64,000 nucleotides of DNA, taken from NCBI GenBank assembly GCA_025846845.1, contig JAOYTL010000015.1:1-64000 (forward strand). The letters are read 5' to 3'. The notes under the pieces were generated by a model. It had not been told where the DNA came from, made no database searches, and saw only the letters and a list, made by a program, of their open reading frames with translations. Positions 52,345 to 60,638 of the stretch are shown in pieces. Every line of letters starts with the position of its first letter. The stretch's first letter is position 1. A program made the translations under genes and the position numbers. Origin of the DNA: Alloboseaceae bacterium BT-24-1. GTDB taxonomy: Bacteria; Pseudomonadota; Alphaproteobacteria; Rhizobiales; Beijerinckiaceae.

Positions 52345-53075
52345 GCGACCACACCGTCACCCTGACCCAGGCCGAGCGGGCCCGCACAGCAGTCAATCTG
52401 CGCCCGCGCGATGCGGCAACGATGTTGATCCTCGACCATTCCGGCAAGAAGCCCAGGGTGCTGATGGGCAAGCGCCATGCCGGCCACAAGTTCATGCCGG
52501 GCAAATACGTCTTCCCCGGCGGGCGCATCGAGGCGGGCGACCGCCGCATGGCCGCGAGCGGAGCCCTCGCCGGCCCTTGCGAGCAGCGTCTACTCGCCCG
52601 CTGCGTGCGCCCGAGCTTGCAGCGTGGCCGTGCGCTCGCGCTCGCCGCGATCCGTGAGACCTTCGAGGAGACCGGCCTGCTCTTCGGCAGCGCCGACTAC
52701 GGCGCGCCCGAGAACCCGCCCGAGGGCGTCTGGGCCGAGTTCGCCGCCAAGGGCGTCTTCCCCGATCTCGGCGCCATCACTTTCGTCGCCCGCGCCATCA
52801 CGCCGCCGCGCCGGCCCAAGCGCTTCGACACTCGCTTCTTCGCCGTCGATGCCCGCGCTGTCGCCGGCAAGGTCGAGGGCGTGATCGGCCCCGATTCGGA
52901 GCTCGTCGACCTCGTCTCCGTCACCTTCGACGAGGCGCGCGAGCTCGACCTGCCGACCATCACCAAGGTGATCATCGCCGAGGTCGAGGAGCGGCTGAAG
53001 GCCGGATTCGGCCAGCATCTGCCGGTTCCGTTCTACTGGGAGAAGCGTGGCAGCTTCGTGCGCGAGCTGCTCTGA
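52341..53075 (+). CDS. NUDIX hydrolase with interrupted Nudix box
   Basis: A 244-residue Nudix protein. The start at 52341 overlaps the DUF983 stop. The Nudix box is split: VFPGGRIEAGDRRMA supplies the glycine part and, about 35 residues on, ALAAIRETFEETGLLFG supplies the REXXEE metal site. Such insertion is seen in the NUDT19/RppH-distant group with CoA- or nucleotide-sugar-like substrates. It is expected to hydrolyse a nucleoside-diphosphate-linked compound. It is placed between DUF983 and rpmG, as in related genomes. Confidence 0.9.
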   Translation: MSDHTVTLTQAERARTAVNLRPRDAATMLILDHSGKKPRVLMGKRHAGHKFMPGKYVFPGGRIEAGDRRMAASGALAGPCEQRLLARCVRPSLQRGRALALAAIRETFEETGLLFGSADYGAPENPPEGVWAEFAAKGVFPDLGAITFVARAITPPRRPKRFDTRFFAVDARAVAGKVEGVIGPDSELVDLVSVTFDEARELDLPTITKVIIAEVEERLKAGFGQHLPVPFYWEKRGSFVRELL

Positions 53076-53232
53076 CACCGTCAGGCGGCGGAAAATCCTT
53101 GTCCCCCGCCCGATATTTCTTGACTTGCCACCGCCGATACGGCATTTCCCGCCCATCGGATTGCCGGGCTCGCCCGGCCATTTTGTTTTTTGCGCGGGCC
53201 GACGGCGGCCCCATCTGTTCGAGGGATCCGCC

Positions 53233-53400
53233 ATGGCCAAGGCCGTGACCATCAAGATCAAGCTCATCTCGACCGCGGACACCGGGTACTTCTACGTGAC
53301 CAAGAAGAACTCGCGCACCATGACCGAGAAGATGTCGAAGAAGAAGTACGACCCGGTCGCGCGCAAGCACGTCGAGTTCAAGGAAACCAAGATCAAGTAA
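53233..53400 (+). CDS. rpmG: 50S ribosomal protein L33
   Basis: A 55-residue L33. MAKAVTIKIKLISTADTGYF, a basic middle (TKKNSRTMTEKMSKKKYDPV) and VEFKETKIK make the identification secure. It lacks the zinc cysteines, so it is the C-minus type. ATG follows GAGGGATCC. An intrinsic terminator follows 35 bp later. Separate promoter probably in the 157 bp before it. Confidence 0.98.
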   Translation: MAKAVTIKIKLISTADTGYFYVTKKNSRTMTEKMSKKKYDPVARKHVEFKETKIK

Positions 53401-53435
53401 GGGCTTCGCCCTAACCACTTGTTCTGGTTCGAAGA

Positions 53436-53459
53436 GCCGCCGGTTTCCGGCGGCTTTTT
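53436..53459 (+). terminator. rpmG terminator
   Basis: GCCGCCGG, TTT, CCGGCGGC, then TTTTT: a perfect 8-bp GC stem with a T-run. A textbook intrinsic terminator. Confidence 0.92.
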
Positions 53460-53487
53460 CGTATCTTCTGCCAGCGGGCTCGCTCTT

Positions 53488-53814
53488 TCAGAACGCCGGC
53501 TTCGGCACGAACAGGCAGAACGGTCTCTGGGACGGCGCGATCACCGTCCCCGTCAGCATTCCACCGCTTCTGCAGACGTGGAAGCGCCCGTCCTTCGAGA
53601 CGCGCGTTGCCTGCTCGGGCACGAAATGTCCGTCATGGGTGAGATACCCGCCCGGAACGATGCGAGGATCGGGTTCTTTCGCATCGGCATCGAGGCCCAT
53701 CGGCCAGCAATCCCGGTCGCTGCAGCAATCGTACGGGTACCAACTATGCGCGTAGACAGGCCCTCCGCCCCACGACAACAGCGCGAGGCAGAGCGCCGAT
53801 GCGATGAGACGCAT
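53488..53814 (-). CDS. small secreted Cys-rich protein, unknown
   Basis: A 108-residue protein with a signal peptide (RLIASALCLALLSWGGGPVYA). The mature part starts HSWYPYDCCSDRDCWPMG, followed by PGGYLTHDGHFVP and a Cys in FHVCRSGG, then FCLFVP. This pattern is common in Rhizobiales secreted proteins that I cannot name. The five Cys and the Trp/Tyr-rich head suggest disulfides in the periplasm. Convergent with rpmG; the terminator at 53436 lies between them. Confidence 0.75.
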   Translation of the reverse strand: MRLIASALCLALLSWGGGPVYAHSWYPYDCCSDRDCWPMGLDADAKEPDPRIVPGGYLTHDGHFVPEQATRVSKDGRFHVCRSGGMLTGTVIAPSQRPFCLFVPKPAF

Positions 53815-54094
53815 GGGTCGCTCCTTGGCGAGGATGTCAGGCCAGCATCTTCGCAGCCGAATAGCAGGGCATGCGAATCGTCATCAGAATAGCATGAGAC
53901 GACGGTGGTTAATGAGACCTTACATCACCCAGCTGCCTAATCTTCGGCCAGTATTTGCCGAGATCGACGGCTGATGACTTCGACGCGATCAGCGGTCCAC
54001 TGTTCCGCAGTGACGTCGCTGGCGTCGGATGCTTCGATCTCTTACCCTGTCGCTTGGGTGCGACACCACCCGCCCCACCGGCAGGAGCACCGTC

Positions 54095-54298
54095 TTGAAC
54101 AGCCGTCCCGATCCAGCAGAACAGTCACCGCGCGCCGGCGGGCTGCTGCGCGGCTTCCTGCGCCTGATCGTCGAGGTCGACGAGTCGCGCCGCTGGACGC
54201 ATCGTCTGCGCGCCGCTCTCCTTCTACTGCTGCTGCTCGCTGGCTTCGGCCTGCTCGGCTACTGGCTGCCGGAATTGATCGAGCGCTATCGGCGCTGA
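54095..54298 (+). CDS. small single-span membrane protein, unknown
   Basis: A 67-residue frame starting at TTG 54095, with AGGAG at 54083-54087 (7-nt spacing). The ATG at 54029 in the same frame has no such site. It has a basic, Pro-containing head, then RRWTHRLRAALLLLLLLAGFGLLGYWL (one span, about 35-58) and a short positively charged end. No family recognised. Strong start signal and composition support it. Confidence 0.55.
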   Translation: MNSRPDPAEQSPRAGGLLRGFLRLIVEVDESRRWTHRLRAALLLLLLLAGFGLLGYWLPELIERYRR

Positions 54299-54323
54299 CG
54301 CGAGCGTCGCTGCGAGCCGAAAA

Positions 54324-54476
54324 CCACCGGAGAACGAGGTGGCCGGCCGACGACGGGGCTGAGGAGGCCAGGATCCCGCCATCGACCGGCCGAGCCCAGC
54401 GGTAACCCAGGAGATGCGGCGAAACCTGGGCTTCCGAAGGGCATTCCGGACGGCTGCGCGTGCAGCCGTTCTCTTG
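54324..54476 (+). ncRNA. candidate structured RNA with terminator-like end
   Basis: In the gap between two convergent genes, successive self-complementary blocks occur: CCACC...GGTGG (54324-54342), GGCCGG...CCGGCC (54341-54391), CCCAGG...CCTGGG with a GCGAAA turn (54406-54430), TCCG...CGGA (54433-54450), then ACGGCTGC-GCGT-GCAGCCGT (54450-54469) and TCTCTT. The last stem resembles an intrinsic terminator. I matched it to no known RNA family (6S, RNase P, SRP, tmRNA, cobalamin). GC-rich DNA makes chance stems common, so this is tentative. Confidence 0.3.
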
Positions 54477-54503
54477 GAAATCACCCTACGTGGAAGCCCC
54501 CTC

Positions 54504-54527
54504 GAATCAATCGAATCCGATTGATTC
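54504..54527. repeat. perfect 10-bp inverted repeat downstream of pleD
   Basis: GAATCAATCG, loop AATC, CGATTGATTC. The low GC content stands out. It lies 61 bp after the pleD stop (minus strand). It could be a terminator stem or a protein-binding site. It carries no T-run. Confidence 0.55.
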
Positions 54528-54587
54528 ACCATTGTTCATCGAAACTTAACCCTACTTGGAAACCTTACCGGCCCGGCGGCTCGCAGG

Positions 54588-55964
54588 TCAGGCGGCGCTT
54601 GCCACGATCACGCGATTGCGACCGGCAGCCTTGGCCCGGTAGACCGCCTCGTCGGCCCGTTTCATCATCTCGACCGGCCCGGCATCGCCTGCGCGCCGGC
54701 TGGCGACACCGATCGACACCGTCACCGTGATCGAGCGCTGGCCGCGCTGGATCTGGAAGGGCTCGCCCTCGACCCGCTGCCGGATCCGTTCCGCCACCGC
54801 ACGTGCCGCGTCGAGCGCGGTGTCCGGCAGGACCACCACGACCTCTTCACCGCCCATGCGCGCCACCAGGTCGATGCCGCGGGTGCAGGCGCGAATCCGG
54901 TCGGCGAATTCGCGCAGCACCTCGTCGCCGGCGTCGTGGCCCCAGCTGTCGTTGACCACCTTGAAGCGATCTACGTCGAGCACCAGCAAGGAGAGCGCCC
55001 GGGCCCTGAGCGCCGACTCGTCGAACAGCACCGACAGCCTGCTGTCGAGATAGCGGCGATTATGGAGGCCGGTGAGCTGGTCCATCACCGCCATCTCCAT
55101 CGAGGACTGCACGCTGTCGCGCAGCCGCTCGGCGAAGCGCTTGCGGCGAACCAGGGTCCGGGCGCGCGCCAGCAATTCGTTGCGGTCGATTGGCCGGACC
55201 AGGAAGTCATGCGCGCCGATCTCGAGGCCGCGCAGCACACGGGCCCGGTCTTCAGCCTCGCCGAGCAGGAGCACGGAGAGATTGCGGGTCCGCTCGAGCG
55301 AGCGCAGCTGGCTGCACAGGCGCAGGCCGTCATAGTTCTGCAGGTCGAGGCTCACCAGCACGATCTCGAAATCGCCTTCGGCGGCGCGGGTGAGCGCCGC
55401 CTGCGCATCGGGCTCGGTCTCGATCGAATGGAAGGCGGACAGCGCCTGGACCAGGCGCTGGGCGATCAGGGGCCTGTCCTCGATCAGGAGGACGCGGCCA
55501 TTGAGTCCGGTTTCGGCCGCGGCGGCGGCGAGCGGATCGGCGATGCCGAGCTGGCGCGAGGCGAGCGCACGCTGGCGCAGTTCATCGGTGACCGATTTGA
55601 GCCGGACGAGGCTGCGCACGCGCGCGAACAGCGCCGTGTCGTCGATCGGCTTGGTCAGGAAGTCGTCGGCGCCGGCATCGAGCCCCTTCAGGCGATCGCT
55701 CGGCTGGTCGAGCGCCGTCACCATGACCACCGGGATATGGGCCGTGGTCGCGCTGTTCTTCAATCGGCGGCAGACCTCGAAACCGTTCATGCCCGGCATC
55801 ATCACGTCGAGCAGGACGAGATCGGCCTCGCCGCGCTCACAGATCGCCAGCGCATCGATCCCGTTCGTCGCGGTGGTGACGTCGAAATACTCGGCGCTGA
55901 GCTTGGCTTCGAGCAGTTTCACATTCGCGGCGATGTCGTCGACGACCAGGATCCGGGCTGACAT
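54588..55964 (-). CDS. pleD: diguanylate cyclase response regulator PleD
   Basis: A 458-residue protein with the PleD layout: receiver 1 (phospho-Asp53 in VLLDVMMPG), a second receiver-like domain (about 155-275, IVLVSLDLQNYDG in place of the phospho-site), and a C-terminal diguanylate cyclase. The active-site loop reads RMGGEEVVVV, that is GGEEV rather than GGEEF, and an RGID inhibitory site lies five residues before it. It makes c-di-GMP in response to phosphorylation and controls polar development in Caulobacter-type cells. It starts 16 bp after divK. Confidence 0.94.
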   Translation of the reverse strand: MSARILVVDDIAANVKLLEAKLSAEYFDVTTATNGIDALAICERGEADLVLLDVMMPGMNGFEVCRRLKNSATTAHIPVVMVTALDQPSDRLKGLDAGADDFLTKPIDDTALFARVRSLVRLKSVTDELRQRALASRQLGIADPLAAAAAETGLNGRVLLIEDRPLIAQRLVQALSAFHSIETEPDAQAALTRAAEGDFEIVLVSLDLQNYDGLRLCSQLRSLERTRNLSVLLLGEAEDRARVLRGLEIGAHDFLVRPIDRNELLARARTLVRRKRFAERLRDSVQSSMEMAVMDQLTGLHNRRYLDSRLSVLFDESALRARALSLLVLDVDRFKVVNDSWGHDAGDEVLREFADRIRACTRGIDLVARMGGEEVVVVLPDTALDAARAVAERIRQRVEGEPFQIQRGQRSITVTVSIGVASRRAGDAGPVEMMKRADEAVYRAKAAGRNRVIVASAA

Positions 55965-55980
55965 GGTTCAGCGCTTTCCT

Positions 55981-56352
55981 TCAGGCCGTGCCGACATAGG
56001 CGCGAACAGTCTCCAGGAACTTTCCGACCGAGATCGGCTTCGAGATATAGGCCTCGCAGCCGCCCTCCCGAATACGCTCCTCGTCGCCCTTCATCGCGAA
56101 AGCTGTGACCGCGATGACCGGGATCGACTTCAGCGCATCGTCCTCCTTGATCCATTTCGTCACCTCCAGCCCGGAGACTTCCGGCAACTGGATGTCCATC
56201 AGGATCAGGTCGGGATGGTGCGCGCGCGCCAGCTCGATCGCCTCGATGCCGTCGGCGGTCTTGAGCGTCGCATAGCCATGGGCCTCCAACAGATCGTTGA
56301 AGAGCTTCATGTTGAGCTCGTTGTCCTCGACGATCAGAACCGTCTTCTTCAT
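55981..56352 (-). CDS. divK: single-domain response regulator DivK
   Basis: A 123-residue CheY-like protein. Acidic pocket VLIVEDNELN, phospho-Asp53 in LILMDIQLPEVSG, Thr in IAVTAFAMKGDEERI and Lys in YISKPISVGKFLETV. DivK relays cell-cycle signals between PleC/DivJ and the CtrA pathway. It lies upstream of pleD and divergent from DUF3572-dinB, the order typical of Rhizobiales. Confidence 0.96.
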   Translation of the reverse strand: MKKTVLIVEDNELNMKLFNDLLEAHGYATLKTADGIEAIELARAHHPDLILMDIQLPEVSGLEVTKWIKEDDALKSIPVIAVTAFAMKGDEERIREGGCEAYISKPISVGKFLETVRAYVGTA

Positions 56353-56490
56353 CTAACCCCCAGTCCGGACGATCCTGGTATCCGGTGCGCCGGATTCTCC
56401 AGGCCGTCGGCCGTGTTCAGTGCTAGGCTTAGCATGCGAGCAGTTGACGAAACGCAAACCTGAAACCAGACTTCCCGGTATTAGATAGCT

Positions 56491-56781
56491 ATGCCTCACC
56501 CGATCACCAGCGACGAAGCCGAGACGCTGGCACTCAAGGCGCTCGCCTTCCTGGCCTCCGAGCCCGAGCGGCTCGAGCCATTCCTGGCCGTCACCGGCCT
56601 CGGCCCCGCTACCTTACGCGGTGCGGCGCAGGAACCGGGCTTCCTCCTCGGCGTCCTAGACCATCTCTGCGCCAGTGATTCGCTGCTACTGGAGTTTGCC
56701 GGAAATCTCGGCTTGAATCCGGAGATCGTCGCGCAAGCGCGCGAAATCCTCGCCGGCCCTCCCGAAGCCTTCGAGCCATGA
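56491..56781 (+). CDS. DUF3572 domain-containing protein
   Basis: A 96-residue helical protein of the DUF3572 family (ALKALAFLASEPERLEPFLAVTGL, GFLLGVLDHLCASDSLLLEFA). Cytoplasmic, function unknown. It overlaps the dinB start by 4 bp and lies divergent to divK, a placement conserved across Rhizobiales. Co-translation with dinB suggests a link to DNA damage tolerance, which is inference from context only. Confidence 0.9.
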   Translation: MPHPITSDEAETLALKALAFLASEPERLEPFLAVTGLGPATLRGAAQEPGFLLGVLDHLCASDSLLLEFAGNLGLNPEIVAQAREILAGPPEAFEP

Positions 56782-58133
56782 CCCTGCTGGCAGGCATCGC
56801 CAGCTCCGGCCGGGTGCTCTGCCGCGATTGCCTGCAGGATCATGACGAGGCGCGTTCACCGCCCGGCCTGCGCCGCTGCCCGTCCTGCGGCTCGCCGCGG
56901 CTGCTGCGCCATGCCGAGCGCGACAGCCTCCATCTCGCCCATATCGATTGCGACGCCTTCTATGCCGCGATCGAGAAGCGCGACGATCCGAGCCTGCTCG
57001 ACAAGCCGGTGATCGTGGGCGGCGGCAAGCGCGGCGTGGTCTCGACCTGCTGCTACATCGCCCGCATGTCCGGCGTGCGCTCGGCGATGCCGATGTTCAA
57101 GGCGCTGAAGGCCTGTCCCGAAGCGGTCGTGGTCAAGCCGGACATGGCAAAGTACGTCGCTGTCGGACGCCAGGTCCGCAAGCTGATGCAGGAGCTGACG
57201 CCGCTGGTCGAGCCGATCTCGATCGACGAGGCCTTCCTCGACCTCGGCGGGACCGAGCGGCTCCACCACGCCAGCCCGGCCTTGACCCTCGCCCGCTTCC
57301 AGCGCCGGATCGAGGACGAGATCGGCATCACCATCTCTGTCGGGCTGTCCTACGCCAAATTCCTCGCCAAGGTCGCCTCCGATCTCGACAAGCCGCGCGG
57401 CTTCTCGATCATCGGCCAGGCCGAGGCCGTCGCCTTCCTCGCCCAAAAGCCGGTCGGGATGATCCCGGGCATCGGGCAGGCCGGCGTAGCAAAGCTCGGC
57501 CTCGCCGGTTTCCGCACCATCGGCGACCTCGCCAAGGCCGAGATCGCCACGCTTTATCGCCTGGTCGGCAAAGACGGCCCCCGCCTGAAGAACCTCGCTT
57601 TGGGCATCGATCCCCGCAAGGTCACGGTCGAGCACGAGGCCAAGACCGTCTCATCCGAGACGACGCTCGACGTCGACCTTGCCCGCTTCGAGGAGCTGGA
57701 GCCGATCCTCTGGCGGCTCTGTGAGAAAACCTCGCGGCGGCTGAAGGCGCAGGAGCTCGCCGGGCGCACCGTCACCCTCAAGCTCAAGACCCATGATTTC
57801 CACCTCATCACCCGCGCTGTCCGCTTGCCCGAGCCGAGCCAGCTCGCCGCGCGGCTCTTTTCCGCCGGGCGCGACCTGCTCAGGCGCGAATGCACCGGGC
57901 CGCGTTACCGGCTGATCGGCATCGGCATGAGCGATTTCTCCGATCCGGCCGAGGCCGACCGTGGCGACCTCGCCGACCTGCAGACGCCGAAGCTGAAGGC
58001 GATGGAAACCGCCCTCGACGCGGTTCGCGCCAAATTCGGCGATGCCGCGATCGAGAAGGGCCTGTCGCTGCGCGATACTCGCCGCCGCGCTACTTCGAGC
58101 ACTCGCTCGCCGGAAGCAGATCCAGACGCGTGA
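56778..58133 (+). CDS. dinB: DNA polymerase IV (DinB) with N-terminal zinc-ribbon-like extension
   Basis: Y-family translesion polymerase, 451 residues. The first about 48 residues hold two Cys pairs (VLCRDCLQD and RRCPSCGSPRLL), a zinc-ribbon-like extension. The polymerase proper begins HIDCDAFYAAIEKRDDPSL (palm Asp), then GVVSTCCYIARMSGVRSAMPMF, the catalytic SIDEAFLDLGG (Asp-Glu), and SVGLSYAKFLAKVASD. The little-finger domain follows. No clear beta-clamp motif was identified by eye. Its 3' end overlaps eipB on the other strand by 44 bp. Confidence 0.95.
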   Translation: MTLLAGIASSGRVLCRDCLQDHDEARSPPGLRRCPSCGSPRLLRHAERDSLHLAHIDCDAFYAAIEKRDDPSLLDKPVIVGGGKRGVVSTCCYIARMSGVRSAMPMFKALKACPEAVVVKPDMAKYVAVGRQVRKLMQELTPLVEPISIDEAFLDLGGTERLHHASPALTLARFQRRIEDEIGITISVGLSYAKFLAKVASDLDKPRGFSIIGQAEAVAFLAQKPVGMIPGIGQAGVAKLGLAGFRTIGDLAKAEIATLYRLVGKDGPRLKNLALGIDPRKVTVEHEAKTVSSETTLDVDLARFEELEPILWRLCEKTSRRLKAQELAGRTVTLKLKTHDFHLITRAVRLPEPSQLAARLFSAGRDLLRRECTGPRYRLIGIGMSDFSDPAEADRGDLADLQTPKLKAMETALDAVRAKFGDAAIEKGLSLRDTRRRATSSTRSPEADPDA

Positions 58134-58911
58134 GCGTGCCGCGCAGGGCGAACGAACCGTAATCGAGCCGGATAGCGCCGGTGACGCCGTTCTCGTAGAG
58201 CTCGAAGGAGACGGTATAAGCCGGCGTGCTCTCACCCGAACCGACCTTGAAATAGGAGATCGTCACCGGCCAGCGGGCGAGCTTCTCGAATTCCGGCTTC
58301 CGTAGCGGAGCTTCGGTCGCCGGCGTCGCGATCTTCCGGCCGATCACCGAGAGCGTGTCGTAGACGTCCTTGCCGGAATTGGCGCCGTCATAGAGGCGGA
58401 CGTTGAAGGTGTTCTGCCCGGCTCGCGCCGCCTTGATCACCGCCTTCATCTGCTCGTTCGGGAACATCGCCGCGCTCGCCTCGCGATGCGTCTCGGGCTT
58501 GGGCGCGCGCAGGCTCACCTCATAGCCGGCCTCGCCCTTCTTGGCGGTGCCATCGACGATGTCCGCCGGTGCACCAGCCGCCGAGCTCTCGGTCTTGAAG
58601 CGATAGCTCTTGGCGTCGCCTTCCTCGAAGCTCGTGGTGCGAGCATCGATGACGCGTGGCCCGCCTTCACTGGTCAGTTCCGTGACCTGGCGGAAGGAAA
58701 GCGCATAGCCGTCGCAGGCGTCACCCGAGAAGTCGAAAGCGATGCGGCCGCGCGCCGTGGTGATGTCGCGCGACGGCTTGCCGTCGTCGAGCACGAGATC
58801 ATAGACCGCCCGGTGCGGCACCAGCACGACGCGGTCGGCAGGACTCTGCGCCCAGGCCCCGGTGGCCGCCATCACCGCCAGGCCTGCGATCCCGCCGCGA
58901 TACGTCTTCAT
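58090..58911 (-). CDS. eipB: EipB family cell-envelope protein (DUF1849)
   Basis: A 273-residue periplasmic protein with a signal peptide (GGIAGLAVMAATGAWA). The mature domain has HRAVYDLVLDDGKPSRDITTARGRIAFDF, GDACDGYALSFRQVTEL and the C-terminal ASECSK. The two Cys (near 70 and 271) match the conserved disulfide of EipB, a beta-spiral envelope integrity protein of Brucella and relatives. It probably supports the outer membrane in stress. Convergent with dinB, sharing 44 bp. Confidence 0.92.
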   Translation of the reverse strand: MKTYRGGIAGLAVMAATGAWAQSPADRVVLVPHRAVYDLVLDDGKPSRDITTARGRIAFDFSGDACDGYALSFRQVTELTSEGGPRVIDARTTSFEEGDAKSYRFKTESSAAGAPADIVDGTAKKGEAGYEVSLRAPKPETHREASAAMFPNEQMKAVIKAARAGQNTFNVRLYDGANSGKDVYDTLSVIGRKIATPATEAPLRKPEFEKLARWPVTISYFKVGSGESTPAYTVSFELYENGVTGAIRLDYGSFALRGTLTRLDLLPASECSK

Positions 58912-59020
58912 GCCGATCCTCGATTCGCGCTCTGCTCAAGTCGAACTGCAGCCCCTGCGAATCTAGGTGCATTGCGGCAATGGCGCAAACAAGGCGGGTG
59001 GAAGTCACTCGTTCCGCCGG

Positions 59021-59596
59021 TCACTGTTGCGTGGGTTCCAGCGCAGCCCTGGCCGCAGCGAGGATCTCGTCCGACAACTCCGCATCGGCGACCATGCGGG
59101 AGAGGACGAGCGCGCCGACCAGCGTAGCGTAGCTCGCAATCGCACTAGCCTTTCGCTCGTCCGCGGTTGCGCCCGGCGCGCTGGCAGATAGACCCCCAAT
59201 CGCCGTGCGCACGCCCTCCGTTGCAGCCAGACGCGATGCCCCGCCCTGTCGCACGACATCGCAACCGAGCGCCGCGACCGGACACCCATGGCCAGGATCA
59301 TCGCGATGCGATGGCGACAGATAGCGGCTGGCGATCGCCTGCAGCGGCGCTTGCGGGTCCGCCGCCTTCGCCTCCTCGGTCCACCGATTGGCGTTCGCGA
59401 AGGCGCGACCGAGCGCCTGCGCGGCAAGATCGTCCTTCGACGAAAAGTGGCCGTAGAAGCCGCCATGGGTCAGGCCGACCGCCTTCATCACATCGGCAAC
59501 GCCGACCCCGTCGAAACCGCGCTCGCGAAACAGCGTCGCCGCCGTTTCGAGAATGCGCTCGCGATTTTCTGCCATCTGTTCGCGGCTGACCCGCAT
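59021..59596 (-). CDS. TetR/AcrR family transcriptional regulator
   Basis: A 191-residue TetR-type repressor: HTH in RERILETAATLFRERGFDGV and GVADVMKAVGLTHGGFYGHFSSKDDLAAQAL. The C-terminal domain has DDPGHGCPVAALGCDV, the Cys-bearing motif of the TetR_C subgroup of YxaF/LmrA type. The start at 59596 (MRVSREQM) is preceded by AAGGAGC; the upstream frame to 59665 is rejected because it crosses the operators. It probably represses itself and the divergent SDR gene. Confidence 0.92.
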   Translation of the reverse strand: MRVSREQMAENRERILETAATLFRERGFDGVGVADVMKAVGLTHGGFYGHFSSKDDLAAQALGRAFANANRWTEEAKAADPQAPLQAIASRYLSPSHRDDPGHGCPVAALGCDVVRQGGASRLAATEGVRTAIGGLSASAPGATADERKASAIASYATLVGALVLSRMVADAELSDEILAAARAALEPTQQ

Positions 59597-59641
59597 CGGC
59601 CCGCTCCTTCGAAACCCAGAATCCAGCTCTTGACTCTTTAT

Positions 59642-59683
59642 ATGATCATGATCATGTAAATTCAATCATGATAATCATCATGA
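59642..59683. promoter_or_regulatory. two palindromic operators between TetR and SDR genes
   Basis: Site A, ATGATCATGATCAT (59642-59655), is a perfect 14-bp palindrome. Site B, TCATGAT-AATC-ATCATGA (59666-59683), has perfect 7-bp arms. Both are built on the same ATCATGAT core. The AT-rich stretch TGAAAAAATC follows. The location between a TetR gene and its divergent neighbour points to repression of both. Confidence 0.8.
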
Positions 59684-59717
59684 AAAAATCGACACCGAAA
59701 TCGAACAGGAGTTGGAC

Positions 59718-60533
59718 ATGGCTACGCAGCAGCTCGGCACCGCCCTCATCACCGGCGCATCGACCGGGATCGGCGCCGTCTATGCCGACAGATTGGCCCG
59801 CCGCGGCTATGACCTCGTCCTCGTCGCCCGCGATGAGGCGCGCCTTTCCGCACTCGCCGAGCGCCTTGGCCGCGAGACCGGCCGCAAGGTCGAATGGCTG
59901 AAGGCCGACCTGACGGCCAAGACGGATCTTGCTTTGGTCGAGCAGCGCCTGCGCGAGGATGAGAGCCTGACCGTGCTGGTCAACAATGCCGGCATGTCCG
60001 TCGCCGGAACGCTGGTCGAAGGCGATATCGACCGCTTCCAGACCATGATCGAGCTCAACGTCATCGCACCGACCCGCCTCGCCGCCGCAGCGGCCCGCAA
60101 CTTCGCCGCCGCCCGCAAGCAGGGCGCGATCATCAACATCGCCTCGGTGCTGGCGCTCGCGCCGGAGCTGTTCAACGGCAGCTACAGCGGCACCAAGGCC
60201 TATGTGCTGAACCTCAGCCTCTCATTGCAGAAGGAGCTCGAGGCGGCCGGCGTCCGCGTACACACCGTGCTGCCGGGAGCCACCCGCACCGAGATCTGGG
60301 CCCGCGCGGGCGTCAATGTCGACGGCTTCCCACCCGAAATGGTGATGGAGGTCGACGACATGGTCGATGCGGCGCTGGCCGGCTTCGACCAGGGCGAGCT
60401 CGTCACCATTCCATCGCTGCCCGATCCGGCCGACTTCGAGCGCTACAGCGCGGCGCGGCTGGCGCTCGGCCCCAATCTCTCGCGCAACCGGCCCGCCGAG
60501 CGCTATCGCACAGTGCGTGCCGACGCCGCCTGA
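59718..60533 (+). CDS. SDR family NAD(P)-dependent oxidoreductase
   Basis: A classical/extended short-chain dehydrogenase, 271 residues: LITGASTGIGAVYADRLARRG (cofactor), NNAGMSVAG, catalytic Ser in NIASVLALAPEL, and the YxxxK in GSYSGTKAYVLNLSLSL. It starts at an ATG 6 nt after AGGAG; a TTG six bases upstream is in frame but less likely. It is the likely target of the divergent TetR regulator. Substrate unknown. Confidence 0.92.
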   Translation: MATQQLGTALITGASTGIGAVYADRLARRGYDLVLVARDEARLSALAERLGRETGRKVEWLKADLTAKTDLALVEQRLREDESLTVLVNNAGMSVAGTLVEGDIDRFQTMIELNVIAPTRLAAAAARNFAAARKQGAIINIASVLALAPELFNGSYSGTKAYVLNLSLSLQKELEAAGVRVHTVLPGATRTEIWARAGVNVDGFPPEMVMEVDDMVDAALAGFDQGELVTIPSLPDPADFERYSAARLALGPNLSRNRPAERYRTVRADAA

Positions 60534-60558
60534 TCCGCCCTGCTCGGCAGGCACATCG

Positions 60559-60592
60559 GCCAAGCCGCGTCGCGCTTGCGACCCGGCTTGGC
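60559..60592 (+). terminator. long hairpin after the SDR gene
   Basis: GCCAAGCCG and CGGCTTGGC enclose GTCGC-GCTT-GCGAC with one C-C mismatch: about 14 paired bases. It lies 25 bp after the stop and lacks a clear T-run. It separates the SDR gene from the ridA operon. Confidence 0.6.
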
Positions 60593-60638
60593 ATCGGCGA
60601 TGAAAGGCTCCTGTTCAGATCCGGTCAGGAGCCCTCCG

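Noticed and set aside
53415..53440. tRNA T-arm-like GGTTCGAA
   Set aside because: No acceptor, D or anticodon stem is found around it. Other GTTCGAA matches (near 30053 and 41390) also lack a cloverleaf.
54301..54480. Cobalamin or glycine riboswitch, 6S or SRP RNA
   Set aside because: None of the conserved core boxes I know for these families is present; only generic stems remain, so I listed it as an unassigned candidate.
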